42,799 nt of DNA from Neomegalonema sp. (GCA_022760355.1 JALEGB010000036.1:1-42799); one strand, 5' to 3'; counted from the first letter of the stretch, positions 9,047-17,966 are shown. Notes: generated by a model not told the origin, from the sequence alone. A program made the numbers and translations.

Positions 9047-10006
9047 ATGTCGCTCCGATTGCGGCTGCTAAACGCCTATATGCGCAGCTTCGTGAAGCCT
9101 CGCCTCGCTCGCGCCTCGAGCGCCGAAGCGCTTCGGCGTGGTCTGCGGCGCGGCTCCGGCTTGCTGCCCGCCCCTCCCAACGCCGCCGAATTCGATACCG
9201 CACATTTGACTTTCCCAAACCGCGCTCAACTCCGGCTGCGTTGGTGCCGGTTTGTCGACGGCGCGGATCAGCCGCCAAGCCCAGTAAAACAAGCTGTTTT
9301 ATATCTACATGGCGGGGCGTATATCGCGGGATCCCCCGAAACCCACCAAAGCGTTATATGGCCTTTGGCCAGGGCCGCGCGCGCGCCCATCGCCGCGCTG
9401 GATTACAGGCTTGCGCCGGAAAACCCGTTTCCGGCGGCGTTTGACGATACGATTGCCGCGTTTGACGCTTTGGCGGCGCAGCTGGGGCCGGACTCTCGGA
9501 TTGCGCTCGCTGGCGACTCCGCGGGCGGCGGACTGGCCCTCGCCGCAGCCGCGGTGCTTTGCGCCCGTGGCTCCGGCCCAAAGCCGGTCGCGGTCACCGT
9601 GTTTTCGCCCTTTGTCGATCTGGCCCTCAAAGGCCGCAGCCTAACCCGCAATGCGCGCCGTGAGGCGATGTTGCCGCCCAATCGGTTCGCAGATGCGATC
9701 ACTGCCTATCTGGCCGGCGCGGATCCGCGGGATCCGCGGGCGTCGCCCCTCTATGCGTCATGGCGCTCCCCGCCACCGACCTTGATTCAGGCTTCACATA
9801 TCGAAGCGCTGCGAGATGACGCCATTCGAATTGCCGACACGCTGCGCCGCGCTGGCGGCGATGTGCGGCTGGAGATGTGGCGCCGAACGCCGCATGCTTG
9901 GCAATTTTTCGCTCCCTGGGTCGCCGAATCGGCGGAGGCCGTGGCGTCCGCTGGGCGCTTCTTAGCCGGCCGCCTCGCGGCGGACCCGGCTTCTCAGGCG
10001 GCGTAA
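9047..10006 (+). CDS. alpha/beta hydrolase, hormone-sensitive-lipase family
   Basis: Predicted carboxylesterase/lipase of 319 residues. It has the HSL-family oxyanion motif HGGAY (88-92), the nucleophile elbow GDSAGG with Ser158, the acid region IEALRDD (Glu253 probably the acid) and the catalytic His283 in TPHAW. No signal peptide is visible, so it is probably cytoplasmic. The substrate cannot be told from sequence. The start was chosen because GGGGAGGGG lies directly upstream of the ATG; the frame also extends a few codons back into yraN. In many proteobacteria the gene after yraN is gshB, which is not in this place here. Confidence 0.88.
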   Translation: MSLRLRLLNAYMRSFVKPRLARASSAEALRRGLRRGSGLLPAPPNAAEFDTAHLTFPNRAQLRLRWCRFVDGADQPPSPVKQAVLYLHGGAYIAGSPETHQSVIWPLARAARAPIAALDYRLAPENPFPAAFDDTIAAFDALAAQLGPDSRIALAGDSAGGGLALAAAAVLCARGSGPKPVAVTVFSPFVDLALKGRSLTRNARREAMLPPNRFADAITAYLAGADPRDPRASPLYASWRSPPPTLIQASHIEALRDDAIRIADTLRRAGGDVRLEMWRRTPHAWQFFAPWVAESAEAVASAGRFLAGRLAADPASQAA

Positions 10007-10018
10007 GGAGCTGATGTG

Positions 10019-11536
10019 ATGGTCGCGCACGCCTACACCGTCGCCTTTTCCGGACTTGAAGCGCGGTTGGTTGACGTACAGTGCCAACTTTCAAGCGGCG
10101 TACCAGCTTTCACCATCGTTGGCTTGCCGGACAAAGCTGTAACAGAATCGCGGGAAAGGGTCCGCGCCGCTTTGAACGCGATGGGGCTGGCCCTGCCGGC
10201 GAAGCGGATCACCGTCAACCTATCTCCCGCCGACCTGCCCAAGGAGGGTGCGCATTACGACCTGCCGATCGCGCTCGCGCTGCTGGCGGCGATGGAGGCG
10301 ATTCCACAGGACGAGCCAGCCCATTATCTCGCGATGGGCGAGCTTTCGCTCGATGGTTCCCTTATCGCCGTGCCCGGCGCGTTGCCGGCGGCCCTGTCCG
10401 CAGCAGAAACCGCGCGGGGGTTTATCTGCCCAGAGGCGAACGGACCTGAGGCGGCGCTGGTTGGGCTTACGCAAGTGGTCGCAGGCGCGGATCTGCTCTC
10501 ACTTACCAATCACTTCAATGGCCGCACAGCGTTGCCGCAGCCGACGCCGCGCGCCGCGCCGCCGCTCGCGGGCGCGCCGGATCTGCGGGAGGTGCGGGGA
10601 CAGGAGAGCGCCAAGCGCGCGCTGGAGATCGCTGCGGCCGGCGGACACAATTTGCTGATGATCGGGCCGCCCGGCGCCGGCAAGTCAATGCTGGCGGCGC
10701 GAGCGCCTGGCATTCTGCCGCCCCTTTCGCCGGAGGAAGGGCTTGAGGTCGGCATGATCCACTCGATCGCCGATCTGCTGCAGGATGGCGCGCCGCCGCA
10801 GCTCCGCCCCTATCGCGCGCCGCACCACTCAGCTTCGATGGCGGCGATGGTCGGCGGCGGGCGCAATGCGAAGCCAGGCGAAGTCTCCCTCGCCCATCGT
10901 GGCGTGTTGTTTCTGGATGAGTTGCCGGAGTTCGCGCGGCCGGTGTTGGAGGCGCTGCGCCAACCGCTGGAATCAGGAGAGGCGATTGTCGCGCGGGTAA
11001 ACGCCCATGCGCGCTATCCAGCGCGCGTTCAGTTGATTGCGGCGATGAACCCTTGCCGCTGCGGCTATCTGGGCGATCCGACACAAGCCTGTTCACGCGC
11101 GCCGAAATGTGGCCTGGACTATCAATCGCGCTTGTCCGGCCCGCTGCTGGACCGGATCGATATTCAAATCGAGATGGCGGCGGCGACGCCTTCGGAAATG
11201 CGGCTGCCGCCCGCCCAGGAAGGATCGAGCGACGTCGCAGCGCGCGTCGCAACTGCGCGAGCCCAGCAAAAAGCGCGGTTTGTCGAAACGGGCTTCCCGC
11301 ATTTAACGCTTAACGCCGAAGCCGACGGCGAAGCGCTCGACGCCGTCTCCCATGCTGATGAGGACGCGTTGGATCTGCTGACATTGGCGGCGGAGAAGAT
11401 GCGCCTGACCGCCCGCGGCTATCGGCGAATCCTGCGCGTTGCCCGCACGATTGCAGATCTGGCGGGATCGGAAACGATTCGTCGCCCGCATGTCGCAGAA
11501 GCCGCACGGCTCCGGCGCACCCCAATTTCTCGTTAA
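10019..11536 (+). CDS. comM: YifB/ComM family Mg-chelatase-like AAA+ ATPase
   Basis: AAA+ ATPase of 505 residues. ComM homologues are hexameric branch-migration helicases that help integrate DNA during natural transformation. The N-terminal Lon-like domain has VDVQCQLSSGVPAFTIVGLPDKAVTESRERVRAALNAMGL. Next come Walker A GPPGAGKS (216-223, Lys222), Walker B LFLDELPEF (Asp300-Glu301), the NPCRCGYLGD cysteine region and the C-terminal Mg-chelatase domain. AAGGAG stands 8 nt before the ATG at 10019; a GTG directly upstream is the alternative. It starts 12 nt after the hydrolase stop, so the two are probably co-transcribed. Whether this organism is transformable cannot be judged here. Confidence 0.93.
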   Translation: MVAHAYTVAFSGLEARLVDVQCQLSSGVPAFTIVGLPDKAVTESRERVRAALNAMGLALPAKRITVNLSPADLPKEGAHYDLPIALALLAAMEAIPQDEPAHYLAMGELSLDGSLIAVPGALPAALSAAETARGFICPEANGPEAALVGLTQVVAGADLLSLTNHFNGRTALPQPTPRAAPPLAGAPDLREVRGQESAKRALEIAAAGGHNLLMIGPPGAGKSMLAARAPGILPPLSPEEGLEVGMIHSIADLLQDGAPPQLRPYRAPHHSASMAAMVGGGRNAKPGEVSLAHRGVLFLDELPEFARPVLEALRQPLESGEAIVARVNAHARYPARVQLIAAMNPCRCGYLGDPTQACSRAPKCGLDYQSRLSGPLLDRIDIQIEMAAATPSEMRLPPAQEGSSDVAARVATARAQQKARFVETGFPHLTLNAEADGEALDAVSHADEDALDLLTLAAEKMRLTARGYRRILRVARTIADLAGSETIRRPHVAEAARLRRTPISR

Positions 11537-11564
11537 GATTGCTCGCTTACAGCGCGTTAGCATC

Positions 11565-11580
11565 TTACCTCTTAAGGTAA
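11565..11580. repeat. 6-bp hairpin between comM and the receiver gene
   Basis: TTACCT and AGGTAA flank the 4-nt loop CTTA. It is too small and lacks a U-run, so it is not called a terminator. It may be an operator or chance. Confidence 0.3.
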
Positions 11581-11631
11581 ATCTTGCTGAGGCTCCGCCC
11601 GCGGGCCGCAAGGTGATAAAGGACGCGACCA

Positions 11632-12057
11632 ATGAACAGCCATGAACCGTCGGCCGGCAGTGAGCGTATTCTGATCGCCGAGGATGTGCAGGCCAATATC
11701 GCTCTATTCCGAGCGATCCTTGAGCGCGCCGGCCATACGCCGGATTTTGTAATGGACGGGCAGGCGGCGATCGAAGCCGCTGGTGAGCACCCTTATCCCT
11801 TGATTTTAATGGATGTTGGTCTGCCAGTTCTGGACGGCGTTCAAGCCGCCCGCGCCATTCGCGCCTCTGGCGGCGCGTCCAGCAACACGCTGATCGTCGC
11901 GTTGACGGCCGAAAGCGATCGCGCGATGGAGCGGGCGTGCGCCGAAGCGGGCATGGATGAATTTATGACCAAGCCGATCAGCCCAAGCGCCCTGATCGCT
12001 AAAGTTGCCGAACTTATCCCGGTGGGCAAAGCGCGCCTGATCGGAGCGGCGGCTTAG
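11632..12057 (+). CDS. stand-alone response-regulator receiver protein
   Basis: A single receiver domain in 141 residues with no output domain. The acidic pair is Glu17-Asp18 (LIAEDVQ), the phospho-acceptor is Asp61 in LILMDVGLP, the switch Thr/Ser region is ALTA (Thr92) and the conserved Lys114 is in MTKPI. Its sequence style resembles the receivers at the end of hybrid histidine kinases, and such proteins often act as phosphorelay shuttles or by binding a partner. No histidine kinase or phosphotransferase is encoded next to it, so the partner is unknown. AAAGGA is correctly spaced from the ATG. It may be transcribed from comM or from its own promoter in the 95-nt gap. Confidence 0.88.
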   Translation: MNSHEPSAGSERILIAEDVQANIALFRAILERAGHTPDFVMDGQAAIEAAGEHPYPLILMDVGLPVLDGVQAARAIRASGGASSNTLIVALTAESDRAMERACAEAGMDEFMTKPISPSALIAKVAELIPVGKARLIGAAA

Positions 12058-12068
12058 AGCGATTTGAA

Positions 12069-12088
12069 GTTAGATGGCCCCATCTAAC
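12069..12088 (+). repeat. 9-bp perfect hairpin after the receiver gene
   Basis: GTTAGATGG (12069-12077) and CCATCTAAC (12080-12088) pair around a 2-nt loop, 11 nt after the receiver stop codon. There is no T-run behind it. It may be a 3'-end protecting hairpin, an operator or a dispersed palindromic element. Confidence 0.5.
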
Positions 12089-12119
12089 GATTCCTAAAAC
12101 GCGGCCAGGCAGATGCTGG

Positions 12120-12152
12120 ACTTGTGGATAATTCCGTAAAATATCCACAAGT
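12120..12152. promoter_or_regulatory. inverted pair of DnaA-box-like sequences
   Basis: ACTTGTGGATA (12120-12130) and TATCCACAAGT (12142-12152) are perfect 11-bp inverted copies around an AT-rich 11-nt spacer. The left arm contains TGTGGATAA (12124-12132), the exact complement of the DnaA box TTATCCACA. The right arm contains ATATCCACA (12141-12149), one mismatch from it. The repeat sits between two convergent genes. It could bind DnaA or be a hairpin at the transcript ends. Confidence 0.5.
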
Positions 12153-12182
12153 TCTAGGGTGGGAACTCATAGCTCCGGCGGC

Positions 12183-12229
12183 GGGGGACCAGCTGTTAGG
12201 CCAGCCCCCAACGCATTTTGGCCCGTTGG
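12183..12229. terminator. possible terminator hairpins between receiver gene and maeB
   Basis: Two overlapping weak structures. GGGGG/CCCC with inner GCTG/CAGC and a 4-nt bulge (12183-12209) is followed by a few Ts on the plus strand. CCAACG/CGTTGG (12208-12229) has a 10-nt loop directly behind the maeB stop codon. Neither has a full U-run. Confidence 0.35.
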
Positions 12230-14506
12230 TTAACCGATATCACTGCCAGCGATAATGGCCGCGTTTAGGATCTCAGATACGCCGGCTTTGATCGAACAAA
12301 TCTGAACCGGCCGCTCGAGCCCCGTCAGAATCGGACCGATCAACGTGCTGCCCGCGAGCTTCTGCAGCATCTTCGTCGCAATCGAAGACGAGGTCCGCGC
12401 CGGCGTCACCAACACATTCGCAGGACCGCTCAGACGGCAGAACGGATATTCGGCCATATAGTCGAGGTCCAACGCCACATCCGCGGCCATTTCGCCGTCA
12501 AACTCAAAATCGACGCCACGCTCTTCCAAAATACCGACCGCTTCCCGCTGTCGACTGGCGCGCTCGGTCACCGGATAGCCAAAGGTCGCGTAAGACAGCA
12601 TCGCCACCCGCGGCTCCAAACCAAAGCGGCGCGCAACGGCGGCGGCCCGCTCCGCAATATCCGCCAAGGCCGTGGCGTCAGGCGAATCATTGATCATCGT
12701 GTCAGCGACAAAAACGGTCCTGCCGCGGGTAATAAGCGCGGATACGCCCACAACAGTATCGCCCGGACGCTCATCAATCACGCGACGTATGTCGTTGTAA
12801 ATCAAAGCCGATTTGCGGGTCACGCCTGAGACCAGCCCATCCGCGTCACCGGCGGACAACATCGCCGCGGCCAGCACCTGACGATCGCTCCGGATCAGAC
12901 GCTCACAATCATGGCGCAAAAATCCGCTCCGCTGCCGCCGTTGATAGAGCGCATCCACATATTCCGCCGTCCGCGCCGTTGCGCCAGGCTCCACCAACTC
13001 CAGCAATTTGCGCTCCTCGGCGCCAAATCCAGCCTCCGTCAAACCAGCTTCGATCTGATCCGTCCGTCCCACGAGAATTGGCGTGCCCAATCCAGCCCGC
13101 GCATAGGCGACGGCGGCGCGAATGACGCGCGAATCGTCCCCTTCGGCGAAAACGATACGTTTGGGCGCCGCGCGGAGACGGGCCTGAAGCGCCTGAAACA
13201 TGCTGGACGTCGGGTCCAGTCGCTTTTTCAGCGAGGCTTCGTAGCGCGTCATATCGATAATCGGGCGACGCGCCACGCGCGTTTCCATCGCCGCGCGCGC
13301 GACCGCGGCCGGCACCTTATAGATCAGCCGCGGGTCAAACGGCGCGGGGATGATATAGTCCGGGCCGAAGGAAAGGCTCTTGCCATAGGCGGCGGCCACC
13401 TCGTCCGGCACATCCTCCCGCGCCAACTCAGCGATCGCCCGCGCAGCGGCGACCTTCATCGCGTCGTTGATCGTCGTCGCCCGCGCATCGAGCGCGCCGC
13501 GGAAAATATAGGGAAAGCCGAGAACATTGTTGACCTGGTTGGGATAATCGGAGCGTCCCGTCGCCATAATCGCGTCATTGCGGATATCGGCGACTTCCTC
13601 CGGCGTAATCTCCGGATCTGGGTTCGCCATCGCAAAAATAATCGGCTTATCGGCCATGGACTTGACCATCGCCGGGGTCAGCGCGCCTTTAACCGAGACG
13701 CCAAGGAACACATCGGCGCCCTTCATCGCGTCTTCCAGAGTGCGCAGATCAGTCTCAACCGCATGCGCGGATTTCCACTGGTTCATCCCCGTGTCGCGGC
13801 CGACATGGATGACGCCTTTACTGTCACAGGCGATGCAATTCTCATGCTTTGCGCCCATGGCCTTCACCAACTCGATGCAAGCGATGCCGGCGGCGCCGGC
13901 GCCGTTGAGAACGAATTTCGTGTCCTCAATCCGTCGCCCGGTCATTTCCAGCGCGTTGAACAACCCCGCGGCGCAAATAATCGCCGTACCGTGCTGATCA
14001 TCGTGAAAGACTGGAATATCCATCTCCTCTTTGAGACGGCTTTCAATGATGAAACATTCCGGCGCCTTGATATCCTCTAAGTTAACTCCGCCGAAGCTGG
14101 GCTCCAGCAGTTTAACCGCCTGAATAAAAGCGTCGGGATCTTCAGTGTTCAGCTCAAGATCGATTGAATCAACATCGGCGAAGCGCTTGAACAACACCGC
14201 CTTGCCTTCCATCACCGGCTTGGACGCCAGCGCGCCAAGATTACCCAGACCCAAAATCGCGGTGCCATTGGTAATCACAGCAACCATATTGCCGCGCGCA
14301 GTGTAGTCAAAAGCCGCTTCCGGGTTGTCGGCAATCGCGCGGACCGGCGCAGCGACGCCAGGACTGTAGGCGAGCGAAAGGTCGCGCTGGGTCGACATCG
14401 GCTTGGTCGCCGTCATCTCCAGTTTACCCGGCTTGCCGGTTTTGTGGTAGATCAGCGCGTCCTGATCGAGTTCTGAATTCCGCTCGTCGCCTTGGTCCGA
14501 CGCCAT
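12230..14506 (-). CDS. maeB: NADP-dependent malic enzyme with phosphotransacetylase-like domain
   Basis: Oxidatively decarboxylates malate to pyruvate, giving NADPH for biosynthesis. The 758 residues match the large MaeB type. The N-terminal malic enzyme part (about 1-430) has [59 protein letters not shown] and a nucleotide-binding [13 protein letters not shown]. The C-terminal part (about 440-758) resembles phosphate acetyltransferase, with [19 protein letters not shown] and [22 protein letters not shown]. In this family the second domain is usually regulatory, binding acetyl-CoA, rather than a working transacetylase. AGGAGG precedes the ATG. It is divergent from mutS. Confidence 0.96.
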   Translation of the reverse strand: MASDQGDERNSELDQDALIYHKTGKPGKLEMTATKPMSTQRDLSLAYSPGVAAPVRAIADNPEAAFDYTARGNMVAVITNGTAILGLGNLGALASKPVMEGKAVLFKRFADVDSIDLELNTEDPDAFIQAVKLLEPSFGGVNLEDIKAPECFIIESRLKEEMDIPVFHDDQHGTAIICAAGLFNALEMTGRRIEDTKFVLNGAGAAGIACIELVKAMGAKHENCIACDSKGVIHVGRDTGMNQWKSAHAVETDLRTLEDAMKGADVFLGVSVKGALTPAMVKSMADKPIIFAMANPDPEITPEEVADIRNDAIMATGRSDYPNQVNNVLGFPYIFRGALDARATTINDAMKVAAARAIAELAREDVPDEVAAAYGKSLSFGPDYIIPAPFDPRLIYKVPAAVARAAMETRVARRPIIDMTRYEASLKKRLDPTSSMFQALQARLRAAPKRIVFAEGDDSRVIRAAVAYARAGLGTPILVGRTDQIEAGLTEAGFGAEERKLLELVEPGATARTAEYVDALYQRRQRSGFLRHDCERLIRSDRQVLAAAMLSAGDADGLVSGVTRKSALIYNDIRRVIDERPGDTVVGVSALITRGRTVFVADTMINDSPDATALADIAERAAAVARRFGLEPRVAMLSYATFGYPVTERASRQREAVGILEERGVDFEFDGEMAADVALDLDYMAEYPFCRLSGPANVLVTPARTSSSIATKMLQKLAGSTLIGPILTGLERPVQICSIKAGVSEILNAAIIAGSDIG

Positions 14507-14531
14507 TTAGTCCTCCTGCATTTTGCAGCGA

Positions 14532-14562
14532 CTATGGATTGCGAAAGACAGGTGCTGTCAAA
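14532..14562 (-). promoter_or_regulatory. candidate maeB promoter
   Basis: On the minus strand a perfect -35 TTGACA (14562-14557) is followed 19 nt later by CATAGT (14537-14532) as a possible -10, about 25 nt before the maeB start. The spacing is longer than ideal. Confidence 0.4.
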
Positions 14563-14631
14563 TGTCCATGCGTGAAACTTTGACGATCATGCCGGCTTTT
14601 GCCAACGCCGAGGCTGCGGTAACGACACTCC

Positions 14632-17355
14632 ATGAGCGAGAGAGCATTACCAGCCGCAGCGACCACTCAGGTTGCGCTGTCCCCTAATCATGACGCCCGG
14701 CGCGCCGATGCGACGCCGGTGATGGCCCAATTCCTGGATATGAAGGCCGCGCATCCGGATCATCTGCTGTTTTTTCGGATGGGCGATTTCTATGAGATGT
14801 TTTTCGAGGACGCTGCGATCGCCGCGGAGGCGCTCGGCATCGCGCTGACCAAGCGCGGCTCCGCCGGCGATGAGCCCATCCCAATGTGCGGCGTGCCGAT
14901 CCATAATGCGGAGCGTTATCTGCATGAGTTGATCCGCCAGGGCTTTCGCGTCGCCGTCGCTGAGCAGGTGGAGGATCCGGCCGAAGCCAAAAAGCGCGGC
15001 TACAAAGCGGTGGTGAAGCGGGAAATCGTGCGGCTGGTGACGCCCGGCACCCTGTCCGAGGATGCGCTGCTGGAGGGCGGCCGCCACAACTACCTGGCGG
15101 CGTTCGCCGAAAAGAAGGGCGGCGGGGCGTTGGCCTGGACGGACATCTCAACCGGCGCGCTCTACACGGCGATTGCGCCTCGGGCGACGCTGCCGGCCTT
15201 ATTGGCGCGGATCGCGCCGCGGGAAGTGTTAGCGGCGCGACCGATCGACCCGGAACTGAACGATATAATCGATGAGGCGGGGGCGACCGCCAGCGCGATC
15301 GCGGCGTCAAGCTTCGCGCCAGACCGCGGCGAAAGCAAACTCGCCAGCCTGTTCGGCGCGACCTCCCTGGCCGCCTACGGCGCCTTCGACAGCGCGGAAT
15401 GCGCCGCGCTTGGCGCTCTGCATGATTATCTCGACCTGACCCAGCGCGGGCGCCTTCCGCTGTTGCGTCCGCCGCAAAAGGAGAAAGCCGGCGGCTCGCT
15501 ACGGATCGATGCGGCGACCCGGCGAAATCTTGAGCTGACCGAAGCGCTGTCAGGCGGCCGCGCCGGCTCCTTGCTGGCCACGATCGACCGGACTGCGACA
15601 GCCGCAGGGGCGCGCCTGCTCGAGGCGCGCTTGTCAGGACCTTCGGCGGACCCGGACGAAATTCGCCAACGGCTGGACGCCGCGCAGTATTTCACCGAAG
15701 AACGCGCGCTGCGCGCGAGCCTGCGCAGCATCTTGCGGCGCGCTCCGGATCTGGAGCGCGCGCTCTCTCGGCTCGGTTTGGGGCGAGGCGGCCCGCGCGA
15801 CTTAGCCGCGCTGCGCGACGGGCTCAGCGCGGCGGCGGAGGCGGCGGACGCGCTGATGGGCGACGCGAATGGCGGGCCCGCGCGCGTCGCCGCGTGCGCG
15901 CCTGATCTTGTCGGCGCGGCGACGCTTTGCGAGGAGCTGGCCCACGCGGTCGCCGAAGAACCGCCCTTGCGGCTTTCAGACGGGGGCGCAATCGCTGAGG
16001 GCTACGATCCGGCGCTGGATCAAGCCAGAAAACTGCGCGAAAATGCGCGCCAGGTGATTGCCGAGCTGCAGGCCCGCTATCAACAGGACAGCGGTGTCGG
16101 CGCGCTGAAGATCAAGCACAATGCGGTTCTCGGCTATTTTGTCGAAACGCCCGCCAGCCACGCCAAGAAGATGATGAGCGAGCCGATGGATGAGCTGTTC
16201 ATCCATCGACAGACGATGGCGAACGCCGTCCGGTTCACGACCGTCGAACTCGCGGAGCTGGAGAGCAAAATCTCGCGGGCGGCGGACCATGCGGCGGAAC
16301 TGGAAAAAGCCGCATTCGATCAACTGGCCGCCCAAGCGCTGTCCACGGCGGACGCCATCGCCGCCGCGGCTGCCGCGATCGCGGAACTCGATGTCTACGC
16401 CGCACTGGCGGAGTTGGCGGATGATGAAGGATGGGTGCGCCCCTCCATCGACGATGGGCGCGCTTTTGTCATCGAGGCCGGCCGCCATCCGGTTGTCGAA
16501 GCCGCGCTGAAAGCGGCGGGAGACGGCCCGTTTGTGCCCAACGACGCCGACCTTTCCGCAGATGGCGCCGACGCCCAATCCATCTGGCTTGTCACCGGAC
16601 CCAACATGGCCGGTAAATCGACATTCTTGCGCCAGAACGCGCTGATCGCCGTGCTCGCGCAATCGGGCGCGTTTGTTCCAGCCAGCCGGGCGCATATTGG
16701 CGTTGTAGATCAACTGTTCAGCCGGGTCGGAGCGTCGGACGACCTGGCGCGTGGGCGATCAACCTTCATGGTTGAAATGGTGGAGACGGCGGCGATCCTG
16801 AACCAGGCCGGCCCAAGATCGCTGGTGATCCTCGATGAAATCGGGCGCGGCACCTCGACCTATGACGGCCTCTCCATCGCCTGGGCCACTCTTGAGCATC
16901 TGGTCGCGGTGAACGCCTGCCGCGGCCTGTTTGCGACCCATTATCACGAGCTGACCGCGCTCGCGGCGACGCAGGCCAGCCTGCGGAATGTGACCGTGTC
17001 CGTCCGAGAATGGAAAGGCGACGTTGTTTTCCTAAGGGAAATCATTTCCGGCGCTGCTGACCGTTCCTATGGCGTTCAAGTCGCAAAACTTGCAGGTCTG
17101 CCCAAAATCGTCATCGATCGCGCCGGAGATTTGCTCGAAAGGCTGGAAACCGGCGCCGAAAGTGCTGGGAGCCGAGCGGAAAAACTTGTCGACGACCTCC
17201 CCCTTTTCGCTGCAGCGGCTGAGCAACCGCCGGCGACCGCCAACGGCGCGCCGCCTGAGGTGATCGAAAGGCTGGATCTACTCGATCCTGACGCGATGAC
17301 GCCGCGCGAAGCGCTTTCGGCGCTGTATGAACTAAAAGGGCTTTTGAAAGAATAA
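14632..17355 (+). CDS. mutS: DNA mismatch repair protein MutS
   Basis: Recognises mismatches and small loops and starts mismatch repair with MutL. The 907 residues hold all MutS domains. The mismatch-reading Phe53-x-Glu55 lies in FFRMGDFYEMF, followed by connector, lever/clamp with NAVRFTTVELAELESKI, and the ATPase with Walker A GPNMAGKS (656-663, Lys662) and Walker B LVILDEIGRGTSTYDG (Asp735-Glu736). The C-terminal tail ends with the DPDAMTPREALSALYELKGL region, which in other MutS proteins drives tetramer formation. It is divergent from maeB. In many alphaproteobacteria mutS lies directly beside glnD; here about 9 kb separates them. Confidence 0.97.
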   Translation: MSERALPAAATTQVALSPNHDARRADATPVMAQFLDMKAAHPDHLLFFRMGDFYEMFFEDAAIAAEALGIALTKRGSAGDEPIPMCGVPIHNAERYLHELIRQGFRVAVAEQVEDPAEAKKRGYKAVVKREIVRLVTPGTLSEDALLEGGRHNYLAAFAEKKGGGALAWTDISTGALYTAIAPRATLPALLARIAPREVLAARPIDPELNDIIDEAGATASAIAASSFAPDRGESKLASLFGATSLAAYGAFDSAECAALGALHDYLDLTQRGRLPLLRPPQKEKAGGSLRIDAATRRNLELTEALSGGRAGSLLATIDRTATAAGARLLEARLSGPSADPDEIRQRLDAAQYFTEERALRASLRSILRRAPDLERALSRLGLGRGGPRDLAALRDGLSAAAEAADALMGDANGGPARVAACAPDLVGAATLCEELAHAVAEEPPLRLSDGGAIAEGYDPALDQARKLRENARQVIAELQARYQQDSGVGALKIKHNAVLGYFVETPASHAKKMMSEPMDELFIHRQTMANAVRFTTVELAELESKISRAADHAAELEKAAFDQLAAQALSTADAIAAAAAAIAELDVYAALAELADDEGWVRPSIDDGRAFVIEAGRHPVVEAALKAAGDGPFVPNDADLSADGADAQSIWLVTGPNMAGKSTFLRQNALIAVLAQSGAFVPASRAHIGVVDQLFSRVGASDDLARGRSTFMVEMVETAAILNQAGPRSLVILDEIGRGTSTYDGLSIAWATLEHLVAVNACRGLFATHYHELTALAATQASLRNVTVSVREWKGDVVFLREIISGAADRSYGVQVAKLAGLPKIVIDRAGDLLERLETGAESAGSRAEKLVDDLPLFAAAAEQPPATANGAPPEVIERLDLLDPDAMTPREALSALYELKGLLKE

Positions 17356-17360
17356 GTGTG

Positions 17361-17930
17361 ATGGCCGAGCAGAGACCTAAGATCTATCTGGCGGGGCCAG
17401 ACGTGTTCCACGCCGACGCGAAAAGCATCGGCGCGCAGAAAAAAAGCATCTGCGCCCAGCTGGGAATGGACGCGCTCTGGCCGCTCGACAATGAGCTGTG
17501 CCTTGATGCAGAGGCGGCGCCGCACGAAATCGCCGCGCGCATCTATGACGCAAATATCGCGATGTTGAACGCGGCCGATGGCGTGATCGCCAACGCGACG
17601 CCCTTTCTCGGCGCGTTGGCCGATGATGGCACCTCCTTTGAAATTGGCTTCGCGGTCGCTCGCGGATTGCCGCTCGCCCTCTATGATAATGGCGTGGGCG
17701 ATACGGCGACTAAAGCGTCCGATTTTGTCACCGCGGCCCCGGAATTGCGCGATCGCGCCATTACCGCTGAGGATTTTGAACTGCCGGTAAACTTGATGCT
17801 GGCGCTGCCTGCCGCGCGCAGCTGCGGCATCGCCACGGGCGACGCGCCATTGCCCCTGACGGATCTATCTCGGTTTGAGGAAGCGGCTCAAAAGCTAGCC
17901 GCTCACTTCGCGGAGCGCGCCAAGTCATAA
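17361..17930 (+). CDS. nucleoside 2-deoxyribosyltransferase
   Basis: Member of the nucleoside 2-deoxyribosyltransferase family, 189 residues. Such enzymes exchange or hydrolyse bases on deoxynucleosides or deoxynucleotides and serve nucleotide salvage or pool cleaning. KIYLAGPDVF (7-16) is the N-terminal nucleotide-binding loop, WPLDNE follows at the usual spacing, and DDGTSFEIGFA carries the catalytic Glu94. The ATG lies only 5 nt after the mutS stop codon, which points to translational coupling; the preceding Shine-Dalgarno is weak. Exact substrate (base exchange or nucleotide hydrolysis) cannot be decided from sequence. Confidence 0.88.
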   Translation: MAEQRPKIYLAGPDVFHADAKSIGAQKKSICAQLGMDALWPLDNELCLDAEAAPHEIAARIYDANIAMLNAADGVIANATPFLGALADDGTSFEIGFAVARGLPLALYDNGVGDTATKASDFVTAAPELRDRAITAEDFELPVNLMLALPAARSCGIATGDAPLPLTDLSRFEEAAQKLAAHFAERAKS

Positions 17931-17966
17931 CACTGGCGACGTCAGCGCCTATGCGAGTGTCTTGGC
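17919..17966. terminator. composite hairpin between convergent genes
   Basis: Three stacked stems share one axis: GCCAAG/CTTGGC (17919-17924, 17961-17966), ACACT/AGTGT (17930-17934, 17956-17960) and GGCG/CGCC (17935-17938, 17946-17949), with bulges of 5 and 6 nt. The structure overlaps the stop codon of the deoxyribosyltransferase gene. No U-run follows, so it may be a transcript-end or processing structure serving both strands. Confidence 0.4.

Noticed and set aside
12058-12229. Replication origin around the DnaA-type repeat
   Set aside because: Only one good and one imperfect box, no AT-rich unwinding region and no cluster of further boxes were seen.
12911-14080. Open frame of 389 codons on the plus strand opposite maeB
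   Set aside because: Antisense shadow of a well-conserved enzyme; composition is Arg/His-rich and without recognisable motifs.
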